A DNA stretch of 64,000 nt from CAZMRW01 sp964568805 (lineage in GTDB: Bacteria; Pseudomonadota; Gammaproteobacteria; Methylococcales; Methylomonadaceae), in assembly GCA_964568805.1 (NCBI GenBank), contig CAZMRW010000004.1, positions 46,522 through 110,521 of the forward strand, given 5' to 3'. Below, piece after piece: positions 44,251-53,624 of the stretch; position 1 is the stretch's first letter; every line of letters begins with the position of its first letter. The notes under the pieces are model-generated. The model was not told the origin of the DNA. It saw nothing but the letters and a program-made list of their open reading frames with translations, and did no database searches. The translations under genes were made by a program, and so were the position numbers.

Positions 44251-46131
44251 ATGCTGACAATAATACGAGAAAAAGCGCAAGGCGCCTTCGCATGGGCTAT
44301 CTTGTTAATCATTTGTGTTCCCTTTGCTTTATGGGGCATTCAAAATTATTTGGATACCGGAACAGAGCCGGCTGTGGCATCGGTGGGCGATAAGGATTTT
44401 TATCAGCGCGATGTCAATAAGGCATACGAACAATACAGTCAGAACTTGCGCGGGATGGGTATCGATGAGCAAACGTTGAAAGCACAGGCACTCGACAAGC
44501 TCATTAAAGATGAAGTGCTGCTGCAATTCGTTCATAGCCAGGGGCTGGTGGCAACCGACCAAATCGCCCGTGATTATATAAAAAGCCTGGAATATTTTAA
44601 GGTTGACGGCAAATTCGATGAAAATCGGTATAAATCATTGCTGAGTTCCCAACGAATCTCATCCGTTGAATTTGTCAACAGAATTAAAAATGCGCTGATC
44701 ATGGAACAGTTTCAGCGCAGCATTATCGATAGCAGTTTTGCGACGCAATACGACATCGAAAGCTTTTTTAAGATCCAGAATCAGCAGCGAGATGTCGACT
44801 ATATCGGTGTATCCCTACCGACTGTGTCCGAACAGCCGTCTGATCAGGAGATTAAAGCCTATTATGATCAGCATCAGGATCAATACAGGACGCCTGAGAG
44901 GGTTTCGGTTGCCTACGTTGAATTAGCTGCGGACAACATAGCGAAAAACATCGACGTAACGGATGAAAAACTGAAAGCGTACTATGAAGAGCAAAAAGAG
45001 CAATATAGCACGCCGGAACGAAGAAAAATCAGTCATATCCTGTTTGCGATAAATGACAAGACGGATGACAAAACGGCGTTAGAAAAAGCGCAGAAGGCCA
45101 AAAAAGAACTCGACGGCAAAGACTTCGCCAAGCTGGCTGAGGATGTCTCCGATGATAAATTAACAGCTAAACAAGGCGGGGATCTGGGATTGTTTAATGC
45201 CGGCGTGATGGAAAAATCGTTTGAAGATGCGGTGGCGGCATTGAAGCTGGGTGAAGTGTCAAATCCGGTGAAAACTTCATTTGGTTACCATTTGATTAAA
45301 GTCACTGAATTGATACCTGGCGAAACCAAGTCATTCGAAACCGTTAAAGATGAGGTTGCCAAAGCGTATCAAAAGGCTCAGGCGGAGAATGTTTTTTATG
45401 AGTCCGGCGAAAAACTAGCCGAGATGAGCTACGAGAGCCCTGATAATCTCGAATCGGTTGCCGGCGCCTTAAAGCTGGCTATTAATAAATCGACATTGTT
45501 TACCAGAGACAAAGGCGAAGGTATAGCCAGCGAGCCCAAAATACGCGAGGCGGCTTTCTCTGATGAGGTTCTGCAGGGGAACAACAGCGCCCCGATAGAA
45601 CTCACTGCCGAGCGATTGGTAGTGCTGCGAGTACTCGAGCATAAACCGGCTGCGGTCCGCGACTTGGCCAGCGTTAAACCGGAAGTTTCGGCGGCCTTGC
45701 TGGCGGCGAAAGCAAAGCAACTGGCGTTGGAAAAAGCCCAAAAGATAAAAGCGCGCTTACAGGGGGGCGAGTCACTGCCGGCCGTCGCTGCGGAAAACAA
45801 ATTGGAAGTCAAGAAAATAACGGGTTTGACGCGAAATAAAACCGACATTCCCGAGCAATTAAGTGATGCCATCTTTAAGGCCGCAAAACCGGTAGGCGGG
45901 AAAGCCACTGTCTTTTTGGCGGCATTGCCTACCGGCGAACAGGTGGTTGTGAGCCTTTCCAAAGTCACTCCCGGCGTCATGAGTGAGCAAGACAAGAAAC
46001 AGATGGAACTGGCGAGAAAGAATATTGCCAGAGCATTCGGGCAGACTGAATTTAATGCGCTATTGAGCAGTCTGGAGGCGGATGCCGATATAACTGTACG
46101 TGGGGCAACAGACGATAGAAAGACTGAATAA
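44251..46131 (+). CDS. ppiD: Membrane-anchored periplasmic chaperone/peptidyl-prolyl isomerase PpiD
   Basis: PpiD helps proteins leaving the Sec channel fold in the periplasm. The protein has 626 residues from ATG 44251: a short cytoplasmic start, one membrane helix (GAFAWAILLIICVPFALWGI), a SurA-like N-terminal chaperone region (VNRIKNALIMEQFQ), a central parvulin domain (ERRKISHILFAI ... AKQGGDLGLFNAGVMEKSFEDA ... VKTSFGYHLIKVTE), and a C-terminal helical domain. The frame opens 12 codons earlier inside the tRNA terminator, which cannot be the start. Confidence 0.93.
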   Translation: MLTIIREKAQGAFAWAILLIICVPFALWGIQNYLDTGTEPAVASVGDKDFYQRDVNKAYEQYSQNLRGMGIDEQTLKAQALDKLIKDEVLLQFVHSQGLVATDQIARDYIKSLEYFKVDGKFDENRYKSLLSSQRISSVEFVNRIKNALIMEQFQRSIIDSSFATQYDIESFFKIQNQQRDVDYIGVSLPTVSEQPSDQEIKAYYDQHQDQYRTPERVSVAYVELAADNIAKNIDVTDEKLKAYYEEQKEQYSTPERRKISHILFAINDKTDDKTALEKAQKAKKELDGKDFAKLAEDVSDDKLTAKQGGDLGLFNAGVMEKSFEDAVAALKLGEVSNPVKTSFGYHLIKVTELIPGETKSFETVKDEVAKAYQKAQAENVFYESGEKLAEMSYESPDNLESVAGALKLAINKSTLFTRDKGEGIASEPKIREAAFSDEVLQGNNSAPIELTAERLVVLRVLEHKPAAVRDLASVKPEVSAALLAAKAKQLALEKAQKIKARLQGGESLPAVAAENKLEVKKITGLTRNKTDIPEQLSDAIFKAAKPVGGKATVFLAALPTGEQVVVSLSKVTPGVMSEQDKKQMELARKNIARAFGQTEFNALLSSLEADADITVRGATDDRKTE

Positions 46132-46147
46132 TTCTGCTTTTTAGGAT

Positions 46148-46177
46148 AAAAAAAGGGAGCGAAGGCTCCCTTTTTTA
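46148..46177. terminator. Bidirectional terminator between ppiD and fabI
   Basis: GGGAGC (46155-46160) and GCTCCC (46165-46170) form a stem with a GAAG loop, flanked by an A run on the left and a T run on the right. It can therefore end both ppiD (plus) and fabI (minus) transcripts. Confidence 0.9.
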
Positions 46178-46192
46178 TTGGATCAACGGATA

Positions 46193-46975
46193 TTAGACAG
46201 CCGCTAAGCCGGCAATATTATATCCGCAATCGACATAGGTGATCTCGCCGGTAATGCCGGAGGCAAGATCCGAGCACAAAAATGCCGCGGCGTTTCCGAC
46301 TTCTTCAATCGTGACATTTTTCTTTAACGGCGACGCATCGGCTGCTTTGTTCAGCATCGATTTAAAATTGTTAATGCCGGATGCGGCCAGGGTTCGGATC
46401 GGACCGGCGGAAATGGCATTGACGCGAGTGCCTTCGGGTCCCAAAGCCACGGCCATATAGCGGACATTGGCTTCCAGGCTGGCCTTGGCGACACCCATGA
46501 CATTATAGTTGGGAATCGCTCTTTCGGCGCCCAAATAGGTTAAGGTCAACAGCGAGCCGTTACGGCCTGCCATCATGCTCCGTCCCGCTTTAGCCAGAGC
46601 TGTGAAACTGTAGGAACTGATGTCGTGAGCGACCCGGAAGTTTTCCCGTGTTGTCGCATTCACATAATCGCCATCCAGTGCGTCCCTGGGGGCGAAGGCG
46701 ACCGAATGGACGATGCAGTCCAGACCGTCCCACTGTTGGCCCAGCGCTTTAAATACATTGTCTATGTGTTCGTCGCTACTGACATCGCATTCGATAGTGA
46801 TTTTTGAATTACATTCCGTTGCCATTTCTTCGACGCGGCTTTGCAGCTTCTCGTTTTGGAATGTAAAAGCCAGTTCAGCGCCTTCCCGGTGCATAGCCTG
46901 TGCGATACCCCATGCAATAGAACGATTACTGGCCAGGCCTACAATCAAGACCCGTTTGCCCTGCATAAAACCCAT
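46193..46975 (-). CDS. fabI: Enoyl-ACP reductase (NADH) FabI
   Basis: FabI performs the last reduction in each fatty acid elongation cycle and is the triclosan target. The 260-residue short-chain dehydrogenase begins MGFMQGKRVLIVGLASNRSIAWGIAQ. It has the active-site tyrosines and lysine in YLGAERAIPNYNVMGVAKASLEANVRY, and ISAGPIRTLAASGI. All match classic FabI. It converges with ppiD over a shared terminator. Confidence 0.97.
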   Translation of the reverse strand: MGFMQGKRVLIVGLASNRSIAWGIAQAMHREGAELAFTFQNEKLQSRVEEMATECNSKITIECDVSSDEHIDNVFKALGQQWDGLDCIVHSVAFAPRDALDGDYVNATTRENFRVAHDISSYSFTALAKAGRSMMAGRNGSLLTLTYLGAERAIPNYNVMGVAKASLEANVRYMAVALGPEGTRVNAISAGPIRTLAASGINNFKSMLNKAADASPLKKNVTIEEVGNAAAFLCSDLASGITGEITYVDCGYNIAGLAAV

Positions 46976-47140
46976 TATGATCTCCTGGTACTTTTGTTGT
47001 TATACTCAATGCACATGAACAATCGAGCTTATAATTTTCCTGCTGCCATCGAGAGAAGTTTTGGCTGGGAGAACTAAAAGCCGAATATAGAGTGCAAACA
47101 CGATACAATAGAATTCAAAGTATCCACGACCCTTTTATTG

Positions 47141-49354
47141 ATGTCCAGTTTTTTGTCTATGAAGTTGCCGTTTTGCAAACTGCGTATTCTGGTTCCTGTC
47201 GTCATGCTGGCTGGATTATTGAGCGCTTGCGAAAATTCCGTGCTGAATAATCCTTACAGTGCCGATGAAGAAAATAAAGCGGTTTTATACCAGTCTTTTT
47301 CTGAACGGCCAAAGCATCTGGATCCCGCGGTCGCTTACAGTGAAAATGAATATGCTTTTATCGCCCAGATTTACGAGCCGCCGTTTCAGTATCATTATCT
47401 GAAAAGGCCTTATCAGTTAGTGCCGTTAACCGCAACCAAGATGCCGGACATCATTTATTATGATCAGCAGGGCAAAAAATTAGCGCAGAACGCACCGGCC
47501 AATGAGATCGCCTTTACCGACTACCTGATTGAAATCCAGCCGGCAATCCAGTTTCAGCCGCATCCGGCTTTGGCAAAAAACGCCCAGGGCGAGTACATCA
47601 ACCATCGGTTAAGCAAAAGTGCGGTCGTATCCGTCAGTACACTGGCCGATTTTGATGCAACCGGCTCTCGTGAACTGACCGCTGACGATTATGTCTATCA
47701 AATCAAGCGGCTGGCTCATCCGAAAACGCAATCGCCGATCGCGGAAATCATGAAAAATTATATCGTGGGCTTCGCCGAGTTTGCCGAACAGTCCGCCGAT
47801 AAACGAAAGACCGAGATAAAGGATATGCCCATGGCAGGTGTCGAAAGCATCGGCCGTTATCAATACCGTATCCGGATCAAAGGCAAATATCCGCAATTTT
47901 TATATTGGCTGGCCATGCCCTTTTTCGCGCCGATGCCATGGGAAGCCGATGTTTTTTACGATCAATCCGGGTTGTCCGAAAAAAACATCACGCTGGATTG
48001 GTTTCCAATCGGCACAGGCCCCTACTGGCTGGCCGAGAATAATCCGAATCGGCGCATGATTATGATGAAAAATCCGTTGTTTCATCTTGAAACTTATCCC
48101 GGCGAAGGTGAACCCGAAGACAGCCAAAAGGGCCTGCTCAAGGATGCCGGCAAGCCCCTGCCCTTTATCGATAAAGTCGTGTATATACTGGAAAAGGAGA
48201 CCATACCTTATTGGAATAAATTTTTGCAGGGCTATTATGATTCCTCGGGTATCGCTTCCGATAGTTTCGATCAGGCGATCCAGTTCACCGGCAGCGGCGG
48301 GGTAGCCTTGACCGAAAGCATGCGCGAGAAAGGTATTCAGCTGCATACCTCGGTGGAAACCTCGATCTTTTACCTGGGTTTTAACATGCTCGACGCTACC
48401 GTCGGCGGCGACAGTGACAAGGCTCGTAAGCTGCGGCAGGCCATTTCCATCGCCATCGACTATGAGGAATTTATTGCTATCTTCAGGAACGAGCGCGGCG
48501 TTCCGGCGCAAGGGGTAGTGCCTCCCGGCATCTTCGGTCATGAGCAGGGGCGAGCCGGTATCAATCCGGTCGTTTACGACTGGGTGAACGGCAAGCCCCG
48601 GCGCAAGGACATCGGTATTGCGCGGCAGTTGCTTGCGGAGGCGGGTTATGCCGGCGGTATCGATCCCAAAACCAGGGAACCTCTGATCCTTTATTTTGAC
48701 ACGACGGCAGTCAGTGTCGACGACCGGCCTAATTTGAACTGGTATCGCAAGCAGTTTGAGAAACTCGGTATTAAACTGGTGATCCGGGCGACCGATTACA
48801 ACCGTTTCCAGGAGAAAATGCGCGTGGGCAATGCCCAGATTTTCGGCTGGGGCTGGAATGCCGATTATCCTGATCCGGAAAACTTTTTTTCTCTCCTCTA
48901 TGGGCCCAATGCGAAAGTCAAGTACGGCAGCGAGAATGCCGTAAATTATCATAAACCCGAACTGGATCGTTTATTCGAACAGATGCGCAATATGGATAAT
49001 AACGAGCAGCGCAATTTGATCATTCAGCAAATGCAGGCCATCGTTCGTCACGACGCGCCGTGGGTATTTGGTTATCACCCCAAGAATTTTTCGCTGTTTC
49101 ATGGCTGGTGCAGCAATCTGAAACCCAATTTAATGGCCAATAACCGGCTAAAATACATCCGTATCGACCCGGTGTTGAGAGCGCAGAAAAGACAGGAATG
49201 GAATAAGCCTGTGATCTGGCCGATGGCGTCAATCGGTGTGTTGTTCGGCCTGCTGCTGATTCCGGCCATTAAAAGTTATCGCCGTCGGGTCAGGCGTAAC
49301 CTGCTCTCGTTTTATCCCTCAGGCCTTAAGAGCAATCGAGAGATGCTGTTATGA
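47141..49354 (+). CDS. Lipoprotein-type peptide ABC transporter substrate-binding protein with C-terminal membrane helix
   Basis: The 737-residue protein is a family 5 (oligopeptide-type) binding protein. A lipoprotein signal is visible: LVPVVMLAGLLSAC, with the lipobox cysteine about residue 30. The long binding domain follows (AYSENEYAFIAQIYEPPFQYHYL and later GWGWNADYPDPENFF). Near the end an additional hydrophobic helix (VIWPMASIGVLFGLLLIPAI) is followed by KSYRRRVRRN, so both ends may be in the inner membrane. TTG at 47138 and ATG at 47159 are other possible starts. The permease gene overlaps its stop by 4 bases. Confidence 0.85.
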   Translation: MSSFLSMKLPFCKLRILVPVVMLAGLLSACENSVLNNPYSADEENKAVLYQSFSERPKHLDPAVAYSENEYAFIAQIYEPPFQYHYLKRPYQLVPLTATKMPDIIYYDQQGKKLAQNAPANEIAFTDYLIEIQPAIQFQPHPALAKNAQGEYINHRLSKSAVVSVSTLADFDATGSRELTADDYVYQIKRLAHPKTQSPIAEIMKNYIVGFAEFAEQSADKRKTEIKDMPMAGVESIGRYQYRIRIKGKYPQFLYWLAMPFFAPMPWEADVFYDQSGLSEKNITLDWFPIGTGPYWLAENNPNRRMIMMKNPLFHLETYPGEGEPEDSQKGLLKDAGKPLPFIDKVVYILEKETIPYWNKFLQGYYDSSGIASDSFDQAIQFTGSGGVALTESMREKGIQLHTSVETSIFYLGFNMLDATVGGDSDKARKLRQAISIAIDYEEFIAIFRNERGVPAQGVVPPGIFGHEQGRAGINPVVYDWVNGKPRRKDIGIARQLLAEAGYAGGIDPKTREPLILYFDTTAVSVDDRPNLNWYRKQFEKLGIKLVIRATDYNRFQEKMRVGNAQIFGWGWNADYPDPENFFSLLYGPNAKVKYGSENAVNYHKPELDRLFEQMRNMDNNEQRNLIIQQMQAIVRHDAPWVFGYHPKNFSLFHGWCSNLKPNLMANNRLKYIRIDPVLRAQKRQEWNKPVIWPMASIGVLFGLLLIPAIKSYRRRVRRNLLSFYPSGLKSNREMLL

Positions 49355-50328
49355 TGCACTATATTATCAGGCGGATGCTCTATGCCATACCTTTGCTGAT
49401 GGGGGTTAATATCCTGACTTTCATCTTGTTTTTTGTCGTCAACAGTCCTGATGATATGGCGCGTATGCAATTGGGCCAGAAGCATGTCACTCAGGCAGCG
49501 ACCGAAAACTGGAAACGACTGCACGGCTATGATTCTCCGTTGCTATGGAATGAACAGGCCCAGGGCGTTGAAAAATTGACGAATACCATTTTCTATCAAA
49601 AATCAGCCGGCCTGTTTTTGTTCCGTTTCGGCGTGTCCGATAGCGGCAGAAATATCGGGGCCGACATCAAGCAGAGGATGTGGCCGAGTATCGCAGTGGC
49701 GTTACCTACGCTAATGATAGGTTTGCTGGTCAATATCAGTTTTGCCTTACTGATGGTGCTGTTTCGAGGGACGTTTCTGGAATTTGGCGGTATCGTCCTG
49801 TGCGTGATCTTAATGTCGGTTTCTTCGTTGTTTTATATTATCGGGGGGCAGTTTTTTATCGGGAAAATGCTGAGGCTGGTCCCTATTTCGGGCTATGACA
49901 GCGGCTTTGCGGCCATCAAGTTTTTGATATTGCCTGTGGTAATCGGCGTTTTTGCAGGTATGGGCTCAGGAATCAGATGGTATCGGACGTTGTTTCTGGA
50001 GGAAGTCGAAAAGGATTATGTGCGTACCGCCCGCGCCAAAGGTCTGAGCGAAACCCAGACCTTATTCCGGCATGTTTTGCAGAACGCGATGATTCCCATA
50101 CTGACCGGCGTGGTGGTGATATTGCCGCTGCTTTTTATGGGCAGTCTGATTATGGAATCCTTCTTCAGCATTCCGGGGCTTGGCAGTTACACGATAGACG
50201 CCATTAACATGCAGGATTTCGCGATCGTACGAGCGATGGTTTTCCTGGGGTCGGTGCTCTATATCATCGGCCTGTTGTTGACCGATATTTCCTATACGCT
50301 GGTTGATCCCAGGGTCAGGTTATCGTAA
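49351..50328 (+). CDS. Peptide ABC transporter permease (OppB/YejB-like)
   Basis: The 325-residue protein has six predicted helices, starting MMHYIIRRMLYAIPLLMGVNILTFILFF, and the EAA loop region DYVRTARAKGLSETQTLFRHVL that contacts the ATPase. The pattern MGSLIMESFFSIPGLGSYTIDAI is standard for OppB/DppB/YejB permeases. The usual second permease (OppC/YejE) and ATPase are not encoded downstream; instead convergent genes of another ABC system begin 175 bases later. The start overlaps the binding-protein gene. Confidence 0.92.
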   Translation: MMHYIIRRMLYAIPLLMGVNILTFILFFVVNSPDDMARMQLGQKHVTQAATENWKRLHGYDSPLLWNEQAQGVEKLTNTIFYQKSAGLFLFRFGVSDSGRNIGADIKQRMWPSIAVALPTLMIGLLVNISFALLMVLFRGTFLEFGGIVLCVILMSVSSLFYIIGGQFFIGKMLRLVPISGYDSGFAAIKFLILPVVIGVFAGMGSGIRWYRTLFLEEVEKDYVRTARAKGLSETQTLFRHVLQNAMIPILTGVVVILPLLFMGSLIMESFFSIPGLGSYTIDAINMQDFAIVRAMVFLGSVLYIIGLLLTDISYTLVDPRVRLS

Positions 50329-50503
50329 TTTTAAAGAAAGCTCAGGCCGGTTTACTGCTCAAGGATGGGGCAAACTGTCGTTTGGGTTCATGGTATGCTT
50401 TTCGAGCCATTGTCTGGAATAATCAAGTTAAGCGGTTACTAAAATACCCATTGTCGAGCGTTAACCGGCATGACAGGGTGCAACTCGAAATCCATGGTTT
50501 TTC

Positions 50504-51169
50504 TCAGTCATGGATGATCTGCCCGTCAATAATTTGAATCTGCCGTTTAGCTCTATCGCCGATCGTTTGGTCATGGGTAATGATCATCAGGGTGACGCCT
50601 TGCCGGTTAAGGTTTTCCAGCAACTCGATGATTTCATGGCCGGACTGGCTGTCAAGATTTCCGGTAGGTTCGTCCGCCAATAAAATCTCAGGCTTCATGA
50701 TCATGGCGCGGGCGATGGCGACCCGCTGGAGTTGCCCCCCGGAAAGCTGGTCGGGACGGTGACTGGCGCGATTTTCAAGGTTGACTTCCTGAAGCGCCCT
50801 GGCAACTCGCTGCTTTCTTTCTTTTACGGAGATGCCGGCCAGGATCATCGGCATTTCTATGTTTTCAGCAGCGGAAAGCCTCGGGATTAAATGAAAAAAT
50901 TGAAATACAAAGCCAATGTTTTCGCGGCGAACTTTGGCGAGTTGATCATCGCTTAGCTGGGTGACAGGCCTGTTGTTGAGCAGATAACGGCCTGAGGAGG
51001 GCTGGTCAAGCAGCGCGATGACATTTAATAAAGTCGATTTGCCCGAGCCTGACGGCCCCATCACCGATACATATTGGCCTTTAGTGATGCTGAGGTTAAT
51101 ACCGTTCAAGGCATGGACAGTTTGGTCGCCTACCTGAAAATAGCGGTGTATATTTTCCAGCTGTATCAT
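50504..51169 (-). CDS. ABC transporter ATP-binding protein (LolD/MacB type)
   Basis: The 221-residue protein has Walker A GPSGSGKST (about 38-46), the Q loop in NIGFVFQFFHLIPRLSA, the signature LSGGQLQRVAIARAM, Walker B ILLADEPTGNLDSQSG and the H-loop IITHDQ. The LLADEPTGNLDS form marks the LolD/MacB/FtsE group. It overlaps the upstream adaptor gene by 4 bases. A MacB-type permease gene, usually next in order, is missing. Confidence 0.94.
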   Translation of the reverse strand: MIQLENIHRYFQVGDQTVHALNGINLSITKGQYVSVMGPSGSGKSTLLNVIALLDQPSSGRYLLNNRPVTQLSDDQLAKVRRENIGFVFQFFHLIPRLSAAENIEMPMILAGISVKERKQRVARALQEVNLENRASHRPDQLSGGQLQRVAIARAMIMKPEILLADEPTGNLDSQSGHEIIELLENLNRQGVTLMIITHDQTIGDRAKRQIQIIDGQIIHD

Positions 51170-52302
51170 TTTTTTAGCCGCGCATGAGCGCCCGCGACGA
51201 CGCCTTCCTGACCAATTGACAAGACCACTTTATCGCCTGAGTTCAGGCCCGAGACAACTTCGACAGTGTTCCAGTTGGACAGGCCTGGTTTAAATTTACG
51301 TTCTACCAGCAGTCCATCATCCTGCAGCACCAGGACCTTGTTGTTTTCCAGTACTGCCTCGGCCGGCACTCGCAACGCTTGCGGTTTGCTGGATAACAGG
51401 ACTTCAATGTCGGCGCTGTAACCCGGCAGTAAATCCTTGAGGTCCTTAGGATCGGTCAGTTTTACCTCAACCTCGACGGTGCGCGCCTGCTTTTCTTTTT
51501 CCAGAACATAAGGCGCGATACGGCTAACCGTACCTGAACAGCGTTTGTCGGAAAACGCATCCAGTGAGACACAGGCGGACATCCCGGTTTTGATCTGAGG
51601 CGCATCGACTTCATCGATCGGTGCGGACACGTACAGGCAACTGACATCCAGCAAATCGATGGCGGGCAAGGTTTGAATGCCGGTAGGCGACGGCGTGACA
51701 AATTCTCCCAGTTCGACATTGATCTCGGCAACCGTTCCATCAAAAGGCGCAAATAGCAGGGTCCGTTCGATGGCTGCCTGAACCATATCCCGGTTAGCCT
51801 GGCTGACTGCGATTGTTTCACGGGCTGCGATGCAGGACGCTCGTTGCGCTTTGGCGCCGGTAACTTTGGTGTCGACCTGCTCTTCAGAAACGATTTGATT
51901 GTATCGTTGCAGGCGCGAAATGCGCTCAGCCTCGCGTTCAGCGCCAGCCTTGAGTTGGCAGGTCTGCTCCGCGGTTGCCTGATTGGCTCTGATCTGGGCT
52001 TCCTGTAATTCGACCTGGGCTCTTAAATCTTTATTCCAGATTTCCATGAGCAATTGATTTTGTTTAACGGTATCGCCTTCCTTAACATGAATTTTGGCGA
52101 CCTGACCGCCAGTCCCTGGCGCCAGCAAGGCGCGCCTGCAGGCCTTGACGGTACCGACGCGGGTATTGGATACCGTGGCGCTGACCTCGCCCGGTTCTAC
52201 GCTGACGACGTCTACTTCGATAAAATCGGGTCTTTTAGTTAAAAAATAAATCGCAGGCAGGGCCGCAATGGCGATGATAACAAAAAGTTTTTTTTTGCTC
52301 AT
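51166..52302 (-). CDS. Periplasmic adaptor (HlyD/MacA family) of an ABC efflux system
   Basis: The 378-residue membrane-fusion protein has an N-terminal anchor (LFVIIAIAALPAIYFL), a biotinyl-lipoyl-like fold split in two halves (VAKIHVKEGDTVKQNQLLMEIWN ... APFDGTVAEINVELGEFV), a helical hairpin between them, then barrel and membrane-proximal domains (NKVLVLQDDGLLVERKF). It would link an inner-membrane ABC transporter to an outer-membrane channel. It is co-translated with the ATPase at 50504. The substrate is unknown. Confidence 0.88.
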   Translation of the reverse strand: MSKKKLFVIIAIAALPAIYFLTKRPDFIEVDVVSVEPGEVSATVSNTRVGTVKACRRALLAPGTGGQVAKIHVKEGDTVKQNQLLMEIWNKDLRAQVELQEAQIRANQATAEQTCQLKAGAEREAERISRLQRYNQIVSEEQVDTKVTGAKAQRASCIAARETIAVSQANRDMVQAAIERTLLFAPFDGTVAEINVELGEFVTPSPTGIQTLPAIDLLDVSCLYVSAPIDEVDAPQIKTGMSACVSLDAFSDKRCSGTVSRIAPYVLEKEKQARTVEVEVKLTDPKDLKDLLPGYSADIEVLLSSKPQALRVPAEAVLENNKVLVLQDDGLLVERKFKPGLSNWNTVEVVSGLNSGDKVVLSIGQEGVVAGAHARLKK

Positions 52303-52446
52303 TGAGTCATTTAAAGGGATAATTTTGCAAACAATTTTTTCTATTGAACTACTTTCTTCAGTCCAATCAAATATAATTGTAATTATTTTATAGTCTATTC
52401 ATGCAAATATAGATGATACCGCTGGGATTGGCTCTTTTAAACAGAT

Positions 52447-53067
52447 ATGAATTATAGTAAAGCTTTTATGGACGCTGCGTTAGCCATCTGCGACGCAGGG
52501 CGTTTTATTGACAGCAAGGGCTGGGTTCCTGCCACCAGCGGTAATTTTTCCGTACGTCTGCCTGACGGCACGATTGCGATAACGGTTTCAGGCAAGCATA
52601 AGGGGCGTTTACAGTTAGAGGATATCATGCTGATCGATGCCGATGCCGGCGTTCTGGATGGCAAAAAACCTTCAGCAGAAACCCTGTTGCATACGTCGCT
52701 GTATAAGATGTTCCCGGATATAACCTGTGTTTTGCATCCTCATTCCATTAATGCCACGCTGGTATCCCGCGTTTTTACGAATGAACTGGTGCTGGAAAAT
52801 TACGAGTTGTTAAAAGCATTAAACAGCATTACGACCCATGAAAGCCGGGTGGTCGTGCCTATTTTTGCCAATGACCAGAATATTCCCCGACTGGCTGAGC
52901 ACATCGAACATTACCTGTGCCAGCATTCAGGCTGTTATGCCTATGTGATTGCAGGGCATGGACTTTATACGTGGGGAAGGTCGATCGAGGAGACATTGCG
53001 CCATCTGGAGGCGCTGGATTATTTATTTGATTGTGAACTACGACTTAATGGAGTCAAAAGGGTATGA
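52447..53067 (+). CDS. mtnB: Methylthioribulose-1-phosphate dehydratase MtnB
   Basis: MtnB dehydrates methylthioribulose-1-phosphate in the methionine salvage pathway, which recycles methylthioadenosine left by polyamine synthesis. The 206-residue class II aldolase-fold protein has WVPATSGNFSVRLPDG at the N-terminus, GKKPSAETLLHTSLY, the zinc-binding CVLHPHSINATLVSR, and a later zinc histidine in IAGHGLYTWG. It overlaps mtnD by 4 bases. Confidence 0.93.
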   Translation: MNYSKAFMDAALAICDAGRFIDSKGWVPATSGNFSVRLPDGTIAITVSGKHKGRLQLEDIMLIDADAGVLDGKKPSAETLLHTSLYKMFPDITCVLHPHSINATLVSRVFTNELVLENYELLKALNSITTHESRVVVPIFANDQNIPRLAEHIEHYLCQHSGCYAYVIAGHGLYTWGRSIEETLRHLEALDYLFDCELRLNGVKRV

Positions 53068-53624
53068 GTGCATTGACTGTCTATGCTGACAATCGGCCTG
53101 AATCGGGTGAAACGGTCACCGATTTTTCGGAGATTCAAAATCGGCTTAACGGGATTGGCGTACAGTTTGAGCGCTGGACCGCCAATTGGGAACTGGCTGT
53201 TGATGCTGATCAGGATGCAATTATTTCGGCTTACGGCGACTCGATAGACAGATTGAAACAGCAATATGGTTTTAAGTCGGTTGATGTCGTCAGTCTGCAT
53301 CCGGATCATCCTGACAAAGCGGCATTCCGGCAAAAATTTCTGGCTGAACACATTCATGACGATTTTGAAGTGCGTTTTTTCATTGACGGCAGGGGCTTGT
53401 TTTACCTGCATGTGGACGGTAGGGTCTATGCCGTATTGTGTGAAAAAGGCGATTTAATCAGTGTGCCGGCCAATACGACGCACTGGTTCGATATGGGCGA
53501 GCATCCCAGTTTCAAATGCATTCGCCTGTTTACCACGCCGGAAGGATGGGTGGCTTCATTTACCGGCAATGACATTGCCAAATCCTTCCCGACGTTCGAT
53601 CAGTATGTCAACAGTCTGTCATGA
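53064..53624 (+). CDS. mtnD: Acireductone dioxygenase MtnD
   Basis: MtnD cleaves acireductone with oxygen; the bound metal (iron or nickel) decides between the salvage and off-pathway products. The 186-residue cupin shows the metal ligands in EHIHDDFEVRFFIDG (two His, one Glu) and a third His in TTHWFDMG. It overlaps mtnB and mtnC by 4 bases on each side, giving a tightly coupled operon. Confidence 0.95.
   Translation: MSALTVYADNRPESGETVTDFSEIQNRLNGIGVQFERWTANWELAVDADQDAIISAYGDSIDRLKQQYGFKSVDVVSLHPDHPDKAAFRQKFLAEHIHDDFEVRFFIDGRGLFYLHVDGRVYAVLCEKGDLISVPANTTHWFDMGEHPSFKCIRLFTTPEGWVASFTGNDIAKSFPTFDQYVNSLS

Noticed and set aside
51811..51830. TGTTTCACG resembling half of a parS site
   Set aside because: Only the left half fits and it lies inside the adaptor coding sequence far from parAB; the right half does not complete the palindrome.
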